Positions 8,382 through 16,569 of a stretch of DNA of 64,000 bases are shown here, in pieces; within the stretch, counting starts at the first letter, position 1; each line of letters begins with the position of its first letter. The stretch lies in assembly GCA_965231765.1 (NCBI GenBank), contig OZ246887.1:3534001-3598000 (forward strand). The letters are read 5' to 3'. The notes beneath the pieces were generated by a model. It was given only the letters and a program-made list of their open reading frames with translations. It made no database searches and was not told the DNA's origin. The stretch comes from JAAXHF01 sp963665955 (lineage in GTDB: Bacteria; Desulfobacterota; Binatia; Bin18). Made by a program: the position numbers and the translations under genes.

Positions 8382-9239
8382 ATGACGGCACAGTCAACCG
8401 ACTGCTATGTTGAAGCGAACGGACTAAAGTTTCATTACCTCGACTGGGGGAATCCTGACAATCCACCCCTGGTTCTCCTGCACGGGGTCGGCCAAACCTG
8501 CCATACCTGGGACTTGTTCGCTGCTGCAATGTCCCCACATTTCCATGTCATGGCCTTTGATCAACGTGGTCATGGCGACACCGATTGGGCCCCAGATAAA
8601 GACTATTCGCGCAAGACCATGGTCAAGGATGCCGGGGCTTTTACCACAGCTCTCGGACTGGATCGCTTTTTTCTGACCGGCATGTCGATGGGTGGAGCCA
8701 ACTCGTTGGCGTTCACTGGGCAAAATCCAGACCGGGTCGAAGCCTTAGTTGTGGTTGACGTTGGCCCGCGCGTGGAAAACAAAGGCGTGCAGCACATTCG
8801 CAACTTTATGAAAGACTTCCGCGAGTTTGATTCGCTGGATGACGCTGCTGCAGTGATCCACAAATTTAATCCCCGTCGGCCGCTCGAAATCATCCGCCAA
8901 TACACTGTCGTGTACAACTTGAAACAGCTGCCCAGCGGCAAGTGGACCTGGAAATATGACACATATTTTAGCGAAGGCCACAGCCGAGGCGATGTCAAAC
9001 AGATGGAGCAAGAGCTGTCGACAGAGGTCAAAAAGATTTCCTGTCCGACGCTGTTGGTAAAAGGCGCAGAAAGTGACGTGCTCTCGCTGGATGGGGCCCG
9101 GTTGCTCCAAGCCGCCGTGCCAGGTTCTGAATTTGCCCTTATCCCAGGCGCAGGCCACTCGGTGATGGGTGATAATCCACCCGCGTTTGAGGCAGCGGTG
9201 CGGGAGTTTTACCAGAAGAAGGGGTATTTGGCGGCATAA
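8382..9239 (+). CDS. Alpha/beta-fold hydrolase
   Basis: Serine hydrolase of the epoxide-hydrolase/esterase type. ATG 8382 is chosen for AAGGAGGGG just upstream, giving 285 residues. HGVGQTCHTW holds the oxyanion region, GMSMGG the nucleophile Ser, and GAGHSVMGDNP the catalytic His. An acidic residue in KGAESDVLS is the likely third member. Substrate is unknown. The ribosome site lies in the arm of a long hairpin, so expression may be controlled after transcription. An SDR gene follows at 49 bp. Confidence 0.88.
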   Translation: MTAQSTDCYVEANGLKFHYLDWGNPDNPPLVLLHGVGQTCHTWDLFAAAMSPHFHVMAFDQRGHGDTDWAPDKDYSRKTMVKDAGAFTTALGLDRFFLTGMSMGGANSLAFTGQNPDRVEALVVVDVGPRVENKGVQHIRNFMKDFREFDSLDDAAAVIHKFNPRRPLEIIRQYTVVYNLKQLPSGKWTWKYDTYFSEGHSRGDVKQMEQELSTEVKKISCPTLLVKGAESDVLSLDGARLLQAAVPGSEFALIPGAGHSVMGDNPPAFEAAVREFYQKKGYLAA

Positions 9240-9288
9240 AACGTATTTCACGCTTTACGTTTTACGCGTCTTCTCAGAAAGGTTTCTT

Positions 9289-10080
9289 ATGGATCTTGGA
9301 CTCAAAGATAAAGTCGCAATCGTCGGTGGTGCAAGTAAAGGTATCGGCAAAGCAGCCGCCTTAGGCCTGGCTCGGGAAGGTGCCAAAGTCACGATCTCTG
9401 CCCGCAATCCTGATCAGCTGAATGCAACGGCTGAGGAGATCCGCAAAGAGACTGGCGCAGAGATCTTGGCTGTGCCTGGCGATCTGTCACAAGCTGAGGC
9501 AACTGAGCGGGTGGTGGACGAGACGCTGGCTCGGTTTGGCACGGTGCATGTGTTGGTCGCTAACACGGGTGGCCCACCAATGGGCGGCTTTGACAACATG
9601 GACGATGCGGCGTGGGAGAGTGCGTTTGCGCTGAATTTCCTCAGCACTGTCCGTTTAATTCGGAAAGTCCTGCCGCACATGAAACAGCAGAATTGGGGCC
9701 GCCTCCTGTCTGTGATGTCGATGTCGGTCAAAGAGCCGATTGATGGGTTGATTCTCTCAAACGGCGTGCGACCTGCCGTCGTTGGTATGGCCAAGACGCT
9801 GTCGCGAGAAATCGGTCAGTATAATATTACAATCAATACGGTCCTGCCGGGTCTGATTCTGACTGACCGTCTGCGAGGTGGCCTTATGGCCCGGGCTGAG
9901 CGGGCGGGGAAATCGTTTGACGAGACACTCGAAGCCAGTGCGGCTAATATTCCCTTAGGCCGGGTTGGCGACCCGCAAGAGATGGGCAACGTTATCGTCT
10001 TTCTTGCTTCTGAAGCGGCAAGTTATGTGAATGGAACGAGCATTCAAGTCGATGGCGGAGTCATCCGCAGCTTGCTGTAA
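9289..10080 (+). CDS. SDR-family oxidoreductase lacking the catalytic Tyr
   Basis: NAD(P)-binding Rossmann protein of 263 residues; ATG 9289 begins M-D-L-G-L-K-D-K-V-A-I-V-G-G. The cofactor motif is GGASKGIG and the structural motif is VANTGG (usual NNAG changed). Where classical SDRs have Y-x-x-x-K, this protein has S-N-G-V-R-P-A-V-V-G-M-A-K, so the catalytic Tyr is missing while the Lys is kept; this matches a known FabG-like subgroup. The C-terminus N-G-T-S-I-Q-V-D-G-G is standard. The reaction is not predictable. Confidence 0.85.
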   Translation: MDLGLKDKVAIVGGASKGIGKAAALGLAREGAKVTISARNPDQLNATAEEIRKETGAEILAVPGDLSQAEATERVVDETLARFGTVHVLVANTGGPPMGGFDNMDDAAWESAFALNFLSTVRLIRKVLPHMKQQNWGRLLSVMSMSVKEPIDGLILSNGVRPAVVGMAKTLSREIGQYNITINTVLPGLILTDRLRGGLMARAERAGKSFDETLEASAANIPLGRVGDPQEMGNVIVFLASEAASYVNGTSIQVDGGVIRSLL

Positions 10081-10120
10081 ACGGTAGTGGCAGGCCTCTG
10101 TGCCTGCCCGTATCTAAAAT

Positions 10121-10906
10121 ATGGATACCATTCTCTCCGCCGCAATCGAAGCTGCAAAAGCCGCCGGCGAAATCGCCCGGCACTATTTCCGCACGAACCT
10201 CAGCGTCGAAACGAAGGCCGACCGCACGCCAGTGACCCGCGCTGACCGTGAGTGCGAAGCCCGCATTACCGAAATCCTGAGCGCCCATTTTCCCGGTCAC
10301 GGGTTCCTGGGCGAAGAGCTTGGCGAGCGCCCCGGCACTAGTGACGCCCGCTGGATTATTGATCCGATCGATGGCACCAAGAACTTCATTCGTGGCATTC
10401 CGTTTTTTGCCACTTTGATTGCCTTAGAAGAAGCCGGAGAGATCACCGCTGGTGTGATGTACGCGCCAGCTCTTGACGACCTGCTGTACGCCCGGCAAGG
10501 CCAAGGTGCATTTGCCCAGAATGCTTCTGAGAACGCGCGGCGTGTTCACGTCTCCGACGTTGAACGGCTGCAAGATGCCATGCTCATTCACGGCGGACTC
10601 AACGATCTGAAAACCCGTCCCTGTTGGCAGCCTTTTCTGTCGCTGATAGACGCAACCTCACGCCAGCGCGGCTTTGGTGATGCGCTTGGGCACAGCGTAG
10701 TCATCGATGGCCAAGCCGAAGTGACTCTAGAGCCAGAGATCAAGCCGTGGGATGTCGCACCAACCAAGATTCTTGTGACAGAGGCAGGTGGGCGCTATTC
10801 TGACTTTGCCGGGAATCCTTCTATTTATACCGGAACAGCGGTGATCTCGAATGGACGCGTACATGACGCTGTCATTGCTATATTGCAAGGAAAAACAGGA
10901 GAATGA
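10121..10906 (+). CDS. Inositol-monophosphatase family, histidinol-phosphatase (HisN)-like
   Basis: Mg-dependent, Li-sensitive-type phosphatase, 261 residues. Metal-binding signatures are GEELGE, WIIDPIDGTKNF and WDVAPTKILVTEAGG. The run DPIDGTKNFIRGIPFFATL is the form seen in HisN-type histidinol phosphatases, but inositol or 3',5'-bisphosphate substrates are possible. Its stop overlaps an upstream ATG of the next gene (ATGA at 10903-10906), so the two are translationally coupled. Confidence 0.85.
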   Translation: MDTILSAAIEAAKAAGEIARHYFRTNLSVETKADRTPVTRADRECEARITEILSAHFPGHGFLGEELGERPGTSDARWIIDPIDGTKNFIRGIPFFATLIALEEAGEITAGVMYAPALDDLLYARQGQGAFAQNASENARRVHVSDVERLQDAMLIHGGLNDLKTRPCWQPFLSLIDATSRQRGFGDALGHSVVIDGQAEVTLEPEIKPWDVAPTKILVTEAGGRYSDFAGNPSIYTGTAVISNGRVHDAVIAILQGKTGE

Positions 10907-10908
10907 CT

Positions 10909-11529
10909 ATGGATACTCCAATCGAAATTATTGAATTTTCTGATTACCTTTGACCCTGGTGTTATCCAGCGGCCGTGCGCCTGCAAAAAATTAAAGAACA
11001 CTATGGCGATCGTGTGACAATCAAATGGCAGCCCTTTGCCCTGCGTCCCCAATACGACCCCACTCCGCTTCAGTTCAAAGATAGTTATGTCGAGAAAGCC
11101 TGGAAACGCGCCTCGTCTCTGGCTGAGCCGGAAAAGCTGTCCTACACCATGTGGCCACATGAAGAGTTTCCGCGTTGGAGTATGCCTGGCTTAGAGGCCG
11201 GTGTAGCCGCGCAACGTCAAGGCGAAGAATTGTTCGAGCGTTTTCATACCAAGCTGTTCAATGCCTTTTTCATCGAAAGCAAAAGCATCATTGAGAAAGA
11301 CACGTTTGTGACGGTGGCCCGGGAGTGTGGACTCGACATGACCGCGTTCTTGCGTGACATTGAGGATAAGGCATTTCAGGAGAGTGTCAGGCAGCAGTGT
11401 ATTGATGCGGTTGATACGTACTTGGTGAGTGCGGTACCGACAGTAATTATCGGTGGTAAGAAACGCCAGATTGGCATGGTGCCAGCAGAAGCGTATTGGC
11501 AGGATTTGGCGGACTTGGGGCTGGAGTAG
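10909..11529 (+). CDS. FrnE/DsbA-like thioredoxin-fold protein, probable selenoprotein (UPWC active site)
   Basis: A 206-residue product if TGA at 10951-10953 is read as selenocysteine. ATG 10909 is preferred over 10903 because AGGAG (10897-10901) then has 7-nt spacing. Codons run M-D-T-P-I-E-I-I-E-F-S-D-Y-L-TGA-P-W-C-Y, placing Sec exactly at the first Cys of the C-P-W-C redox motif of FrnE-like DsbA proteins. Coding similarity continues without break to the stop: W-Q-P-F-A-L-R-P, then P-T-V-I-I-G-G-K near the C-terminus (cis-Pro loop). A short stem-loop 13-30 nt past TGA with G at the start of its loop could act as a bacterial SECIS, but it is weak. Alternatives are a pseudogene or sequencing error. 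Confidence 0.8.
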
Positions 11530-11606
11530 GGGGCAGGGGCTCCGCAAGAGGAATGAATGCTTCATGGAAACTTCCGCACAAGGCTCTGGGTGTCTCTGAG
11601 TCGATC

Positions 11607-11726
11607 CTATTGGGGAACGTTGCGGGGAAACTCAGGGTTGTGGCTTCCTCTTCTGGCTTCACAGTGTTCCGGGGCCGGGAAGGGGAATAGCAGCACAACC
11701 TCAATAGCCATGCAACGTTCCCAGTC
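11607..11726. repeat. Repeat copy A, ~120 bp, with terminal inverted repeats
   Basis: Imperfect copy of the sequence at 16570-16696, same orientation. Its ends form an inverted repeat (TGGGGAACGTTGC at 11611-11623 against GCAACGTTCCCA at 11712-11723). The inner part has shared blocks such as GGCTTCCTCT, CACAGTGTTC and CAGCACAACCT. It looks like a small MITE-type element; no transposase is attached. Confidence 0.75.
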
Positions 11727-12082
11727 TCGGTTCCTGAGATCATTGGAGGAACAGATTGCCAAAGTCGAGAAAGATTTAGCAGTTTTCCGGGAAGAGGTTG
11801 ATATCTGTCTGCGAGTCTTGGGAAAGCCGACCTCTGAGGCTTCATCCAAAGAGAGCTTTTGGAAAGCGAATCAATTGGGCAGAGATTCTTGGTCGCCTGC
11901 CTAAGCAGTTTACGGCAAAGGATGTAATTGCAAAGATCAACAATCCGCCTGCTGGTGTCTACACGCAGCTCTATCAGATGACGAAAGCGGGTAGGCTAAA
12001 TCGAACGAAGGATGGATATGAGAGAGTCCGAATAATTGTACTAAGTAACGGGCTTCAAGTCCATGCCTTCCTCTCACGCTAG
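11710..12082 (+). pseudogene. Frameshifted small coiled-coil/winged-helix-like gene
   Basis: From ATG 11710 the first frame encodes a charged coiled coil (S-L-E-E-Q-I-A-K-V-E-K-D-L-A) to about F-W-K-A-N near 11867. A sensible continuation then appears in the next frame (I-N-W-A-E-I-L-G-R-L-P-K-Q-F-T-A-K-D-V, then Y-Q-M-T-K-A-G-R-L) to the stop at 12080-12082. The second half resembles a small DNA-binding fold (R-L-P-K-F-T-A-x-D-V then K-A-G-x-L). The break point lies around 11865-11885. The start codon falls inside repeat A and lacks a ribosome site. It could be decay, sequencing error, or a recoding event. Confidence 0.45.
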
Positions 12083-12133
12083 CGGCCAATTTAGAATCGT
12101 ATAAGCAAGTGCTCTGCTTTAGGAGAATGTCTA

Positions 12134-13303
12134 TTGCCTCGCCATAAGCGCAGACACCCAGATAGACTAGAGCAGCTCCGTCTTAAAGTGCATGAACTCT
12201 ATGATGGCTCGCACCTAGAGCCAGTAGGGGAAAAACTGAGAGCTCTCATTTCGGAAACCCAGGCAGCTATTTCTGTGGGTAGCGCCAAGCCAGAGATGGG
12301 CTTGGTGGTGTACAACTCCGTTACCGGGATATTGCAGCTTTTACCTCAGGCATTTGGTCCACGCTTCGACTTTGATGCTGTAGTACTAGGCGCATTAGCT
12401 GAGCAATGGAGCCAAGGGGCAATTCAGCTTTCAAATATGCTAGTCCCCAAACTGGACGAAACGTGGGGCTACCAAAGAGTTGTCATGCCTTCGATAGATC
12501 AAAACGATACCCATAGTGTTGATGTCGTTTTATTCCCAGGGGAGAATAGCCTTAGCCATATTGACCTGCTTTCGTATCCATGGATTTGTCACGAAATGGG
12601 CCATAATGTCCTTTATCGAAACCATGAGGGTTTCATAAATCTTTTCCAGGGGGCATTAGACAAAGTGATTCATGCTTTACGCCTGAGAGCTAGTGCTGAC
12701 CAAGGGGCTGCGAGAGATAAAGCGCGGAGGATTATCGAGGAGGTACGGCAAGTATGGAGCCCAACTCCTGACCATCGCAATTGGGCTCATGAACTCGCCA
12801 TTGACATGATTGCCCTATGGACATGTGGCCCTGCATATCTTGCGGCTTTTTATGATGAGGTTGATAGCTCAGAAGTCAATCCCTATCGGATTGACCAGAA
12901 CCATCCTCCCTACGAGACTCGGGGTCTAGCACTCATAGAAGCAAGTGGCGATCTCGGATGGAGTTCTCATACCAGCGACCTAAAGCGGCATTTCAAGGAG
13001 ACCAGTAAATCTCAGTGGAGAAAGGAGAGAACAAACCGTTACGTTGCTTTGACAAGTCCTGAATTGGTTCGATCCTGTGTGTCATCTTCATTCGAAATAT
13101 GCAAAGTCTTAGGATTACCAAGATGTACGCCTGAACATCTGAACCAGGCTAGGGATATCCTTCATCGTGATGCAATCCCTGACTTCGGCAGAGAATTGCT
13201 CTTGACCGCCTGGTTAGTCCATCTGGAACAAGGCAGCAGCAAGTTTGAACACTGGGAACAGCGAGTCATCAAGACACTAATTGATGATCACATCAAACAG
13301 TAA
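12134..13303 (+). CDS. Zinc metalloprotease-like protein (HExxH) in Argonaute island
   Basis: A 389-residue cytoplasmic protein without signal peptide or TM segment. TTG 12134 is chosen as the start because AGGAG lies 8 nt upstream and no in-frame ATG is nearby. Residues 153-157 are HEMGH, a gluzincin-type zinc motif; H219-E-L-A-I-D224 about 65 residues later likely gives the third ligand, followed by W-T-C-G-P-A-Y. The rest resembles nothing I can name. It is convergent with the Argonaute gene and overlaps its 3' end by 11 bp, so the two ends of the island evolve together. A role as defence effector is inference only. Confidence 0.75.
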   Translation: MPRHKRRHPDRLEQLRLKVHELYDGSHLEPVGEKLRALISETQAAISVGSAKPEMGLVVYNSVTGILQLLPQAFGPRFDFDAVVLGALAEQWSQGAIQLSNMLVPKLDETWGYQRVVMPSIDQNDTHSVDVVLFPGENSLSHIDLLSYPWICHEMGHNVLYRNHEGFINLFQGALDKVIHALRLRASADQGAARDKARRIIEEVRQVWSPTPDHRNWAHELAIDMIALWTCGPAYLAAFYDEVDSSEVNPYRIDQNHPPYETRGLALIEASGDLGWSSHTSDLKRHFKETSKSQWRKERTNRYVALTSPELVRSCVSSSFEICKVLGLPRCTPEHLNQARDILHRDAIPDFGRELLLTAWLVHLEQGSSKFEHWEQRVIKTLIDDHIKQ

Positions 13304-15665
13304 TACCTGTGACTCGATACGACCGCGAGCGTTGAAGCGCACCAGTATCAGCGACGTGTAGAACCCAGGGGAGCCGAAGACCCATGTCAGTTTTTGTGAA
13401 ACACATGTCAGCTTCCCAGACTAGGTCCCGAACAACTTCTGACCGCTCTGACCGACCATAAATGTTAATAATACGGATCAGCAAAGGACACCCGGTTCCC
13501 TGTGAGAGGTAAGGGGCACCAGTAGTGCAAACCAGACCAACATTTTCATCATCAAATGGAAAAAGACACTGGCCCACGAGTGGATTGGTTACTTTCTCAT
13601 GGGAATGCAGCAGTCTCCATCCTTCAGCATTCTTGAGAATTTCTACCGCTGTCCATACAGAATCTTCCGAAATCCATCCCCGATTTCGCAACTCCGTATG
13701 AAGTTGGGTAAGCGCATCCTGTTCATTCCATTCGTCGCCGTTGCCTAGAAGCTGTCCATCGCGGAAGAAAAGTGCACGTTCGAAATCAAAGGAGGGGAGT
13801 TCAGCATGAGCATATTCGAATAAATTGAGAAGCCCCTGATAGAGACAATCAGTCGGAATCGGCTCGGCTTGTTGGACATCAATAGGGATCTCTTCTGGAC
13901 GAAAGAATAAACCGTCAATGGGGCGCTGGAGGCCATGTCCTAAGCAGGCCATAGCTGTGTTGTTGTGCTGCCCCCCAACATCGAGACCAATGTGGACGTT
14001 ATAATGAAACGCCTCCTCAGGTGCGAAGGGAACCCAGTTGTGCTTGACTAAGAGATTGCTTAGACAGAGCTCATAACGCTGTTGAATTCTCCGAAATAGC
14101 CTTGGTTCGGCAGCTCGAAATTCACGCAGTGATTTATTGACCCAAGTTTCGGGTAAGGTGTTATTGTATTGGATACACTGAGACGGAATCTCAATCCGTT
14201 GTTTAATCTTTTCATGGGTGTCATCAGAGCGATGCGCTCGGCGTGACCCTTCTGGAAGAACAGCGAATAAGGCATCGTGCCCGTCACGTTCTATCTTCTT
14301 CCTGAGGTGCTCCACATCGTTGAAAAGAAAATACTCGAATTCAAAATCAATCCCTTGCCGCTTCCACAGAGAATTCAGGTCAGATTTCATCCTTCTTGCT
14401 CGGTCTTTCAGATGTTTAGGCAATGCCAGCAATGGATTAATAGGACGTTGCTGCAAGAACCCGTAGCGACGAATATGTTCCTCACGTTTTCTTGCCCGTT
14501 CTTTCAGTTTGTAGCCCTGAACCGTCTCAGGAGCAGCGACGATAGTCTCTCTTCCATCTTCACTTTTCACACGAACCGCGGGAGGAGGAATTGAGAGAGC
14601 AGGAAATACGCTGACATCAACTGGAGTATCCGCTAGATGGATAACATTTCCATACGCATCTATGCCATTGATTAAATTACGCAATTGACGCGCTAAAGAT
14701 TCTCTTTCCTCTGGTTCAATAATCGTATCGCTATGCTCTTCCTGTGTAATTTGGGTGTCCAGGACGAGGCGGACTTCGTTCAGAGAGGCATCAACAGCTG
14801 AACCGTTGAATGGACGGCATCGGACTGATCCGTTCGCAAGGGATATCTGTTCTTGATGAGATAATGTTGCGTGCCCTAGGAGAACCTCAGGGTCATATAA
14901 ATTGGGAACACTTATATCTATTCGATAGGCTGTACTCTGGTCCCGCCAGACGCGTACCTCTGGCGGACGATTTTGCCGAGTGCGTTGATTAGCACGTTTG
15001 GCCTCAATCATGTCGGCGAGAACACCAACCTCGCCTTGGCGGTAATAGTCCGCGAATGACTTGCCATCAAGGGTTGCAGTGCTGATTAACAACTCCAATA
15101 CCCACTGGTTGCCTCGTAATACTTTTGCAGCAATACCAAAGCGTCGGCATGAGAGGTAATCTTTCTCCTCTCCATTGTTCGGCATTTGGCAGAACTGATT
15201 AAAGTCTTGCCATAAAATGCCTAATTCTTCCGATTGATTTTTTTTGAGATGATTTTTTACTGCCTCGCGGATAATCCCAGCAACAATAGGATTGTCTCGT
15301 GGCTCAAAAGCGTTTGTTATGAAATCTTCCTTACGTGTTACTTCGAAATCGTCTATTTGCACTGAAGAAGGTAAGTCCCAGTTTGCTGGGACTGCAACAA
15401 TCCTTTCGCCGATGTCGATAACAAAGCCAAAACCCCTACAGCGGCTCGCATGCTGCTTCCGAAGTTTCCATATAACATCTCTAATTTTTCCCCGATCTTT
15501 GTGAGGCTGTCGCTGCCCATCTTTCCGTACGACATCATAGGTTCGGACGCTCCACGCTAACCGTGATGGATGGGATATTGCATAACAGTTGAGGAAGAAT
15601 TCGGGGAGATCTGAGGACCGGGTTATAGTATTCGTCTCGTGGGCTATCGCTGTTGCGCCTCTCAT
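13293..15665 (-). CDS. Long prokaryotic Argonaute with complete DEDD catalytic tetrad
   Basis: Guide-directed nucleic-acid endonuclease, 790 residues from ATG 15665 (AAAGGAGAAATC ribosome site). The C-terminal PIWI domain shows D562 in I-G-L-D-V-G, E601 in Q-A-E-P-I-P (aligns with the TtAgo glutamate finger), D636 in F-R-D-G-Q and D773 in L-H-V-A-D, so cleavage should be possible. The MID region has H-E-K-I-K, then P-S-Q (residues ~484-496), an HK-like variant of the usual Y-x-x-x-K guide 5'-end pocket. N-terminal and PAZ domains are inferred from length. ATGA overlap with the upstream membrane gene implies coupled translation. Guide and target type (DNA or RNA) cannot be told. Confidence 0.9.
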   Translation of the reverse strand: MRGATAIAHETNTITRSSDLPEFFLNCYAISHPSRLAWSVRTYDVVRKDGQRQPHKDRGKIRDVIWKLRKQHASRCRGFGFVIDIGERIVAVPANWDLPSSVQIDDFEVTRKEDFITNAFEPRDNPIVAGIIREAVKNHLKKNQSEELGILWQDFNQFCQMPNNGEEKDYLSCRRFGIAAKVLRGNQWVLELLISTATLDGKSFADYYRQGEVGVLADMIEAKRANQRTRQNRPPEVRVWRDQSTAYRIDISVPNLYDPEVLLGHATLSHQEQISLANGSVRCRPFNGSAVDASLNEVRLVLDTQITQEEHSDTIIEPEERESLARQLRNLINGIDAYGNVIHLADTPVDVSVFPALSIPPPAVRVKSEDGRETIVAAPETVQGYKLKERARKREEHIRRYGFLQQRPINPLLALPKHLKDRARRMKSDLNSLWKRQGIDFEFEYFLFNDVEHLRKKIERDGHDALFAVLPEGSRRAHRSDDTHEKIKQRIEIPSQCIQYNNTLPETWVNKSLREFRAAEPRLFRRIQQRYELCLSNLLVKHNWVPFAPEEAFHYNVHIGLDVGGQHNNTAMACLGHGLQRPIDGLFFRPEEIPIDVQQAEPIPTDCLYQGLLNLFEYAHAELPSFDFERALFFRDGQLLGNGDEWNEQDALTQLHTELRNRGWISEDSVWTAVEILKNAEGWRLLHSHEKVTNPLVGQCLFPFDDENVGLVCTTGAPYLSQGTGCPLLIRIINIYGRSERSEVVRDLVWEADMCFTKTDMGLRLPWVLHVADTGALQRSRSYRVTGITV

Positions 15666-15982
15666 GATTTCTCCTTTGTGAAATAATATGTGGTAGCAGC
15701 ACCCACAAAACTCGCTATGACCGGAAACCACATATTGAAAATCTGTGCAAGACTTTCGACTGTTTCAGCCTTCCCTTCTATCGTAAGGAAGATGGTCGTG
15801 GTGTAGTGCGCCCCGACGCTGATGGCCATAATCCAAACCAGCCGCAAAGCCAGCTTTTTTGCTGTCTCTGCACGGTGTCTGGCTTCATGTAAAGTGAGCT
15901 CTTCTAATTCGCGAACGTAGCCAGCATTGATTTCTTCTCCGTCTGCTTCCTGCCCCACCTTTTCCTCAGATATCTCACTCAT
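15662..15982 (-). CDS. Small two-TM membrane protein coupled to Argonaute
   Basis: A 106-residue protein: acidic N-terminus, an amphipathic helix (R-E-L-E-E-L-T-L-H-E-A-R-H), then two hydrophobic segments at about 43-69 (L-A-L-R-L-V-W-I-M-A-I-S-V-G) and 82-101 (M-W-F-P-V-I-A-S-F-V-G-A-A-T). It ends F-T-K-E-K-S. Its stop overlaps the Argonaute start (ATGA). Small membrane proteins next to Argonautes act as abortive effectors in some known systems; here that role is inferred from position. I recognise no named family. Confidence 0.8.
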   Translation of the reverse strand: MSEISEEKVGQEADGEEINAGYVRELEELTLHEARHRAETAKKLALRLVWIMAISVGAHYTTTIFLTIEGKAETVESLAQIFNMWFPVIASFVGAATTYYFTKEKS

Positions 15983-15990
15983 GATTATAG

Positions 15991-16230
15991 CTACTTTGAT
16001 GAAGGTTGAAGACTTGGAATCACTACCACTCGCTCTTCTTTCGTTTCCGGATTGCGTACAACGATTTCGGTGAAACCTTGGCTTGCTTGGACCTGTAACG
16101 CACGGCTTATTTGGAGTGATTCCCGGACCGAATCTGCCATGGAAACAAAATGTCCTTGTTCGGTGATCGTTTTTAGACTGTCTAGACTTCGCTCATCGAA
16201 GCTAAATACGACGCGGCGAGTTTTGGGCAT
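15991..16230 (-). CDS. Small ribbon-helix-helix-like regulator
   Basis: A 79-residue protein starting MPKTRRVVFSFDERSLDSL, a basic beta strand followed by helices (S-V-R-E-S-L-Q-I-S-R-A-L), the shape of an RHH repressor or antitoxin N-terminus; the C-terminal tail is V-V-R-N-P-E-T-K-E-E-R-V-V. AAGGAGG precedes the ATG at 16230. It is the first gene of the operon with the two-TM protein (8 bp) and Argonaute, and may autoregulate through the direct repeats upstream. Family assignment is by pattern, not certain. Confidence 0.65.
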   Translation of the reverse strand: MPKTRRVVFSFDERSLDSLKTITEQGHFVSMADSVRESLQISRALQVQASQGFTEIVVRNPETKEERVVVIPSLQPSSK

Positions 16231-16256
16231 GGCTGTCCTCCTTATTCAGGAATAAG

Positions 16257-16307
16257 TGTATAATGTGATGCCTTTATTGTCAATAGTTTGATATCATATT
16301 TGATGTC
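16257..16307 (-). promoter_or_regulatory. Putative promoter and repeated operator of the Argonaute operon
   Basis: On the minus strand, TTGACA (16283-16278) and TATACA (16262-16257) are separated by 15 bp, 27 bp before the ATG at 16230. Directly upstream are two 9-bp direct repeats GACATCAAA (16307-16299) and GATATCAAA (16295-16287) at a 12-bp period, a plausible site for the RHH-like protein. The spacer is shorter than the ideal 17 bp. Confidence 0.4.
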
Positions 16308-16333
16308 TTAAAAAAGGGAACAGGCAAATCTGT

Positions 16334-16432
16334 ACCTTTCAAACTCCAGTTGACGGTTTTCAGGAAACCTCCGACGATACGCAGGCCGTAGCCCAAAAAA
16401 CTGTCAACTACCTTTGGCTTGTTCTGAAAGGT
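16334..16432. repeat. Nested inverted repeat in the Argonaute-island flank
   Basis: Outer arms ACCTTTCA (16334-16341) and TGAAAGGT (16425-16432); inner arms GTTGACGGTTTT (16349-16360) and AAAACTGTCAAC (16397-16408) with one mismatch. Could be a folded RNA, a protein site or a small mobile-element remnant. The rest of 16231-16999 holds the promoter above, repeat B and no convincing gene. Confidence 0.5.
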
Positions 16433-16569
16433 GCCGGCAAATAATACTTGAATATTTCGGAGGTATCGGAGACTAGAGGACGTTCGTGAAGCACCGAGCT
16501 AAGATCGGTTGTGTCAGCCGGCGGCGAAGCGTACACAGGGAGGTGATGGGCCGCAATGCGCAAGCGAGG

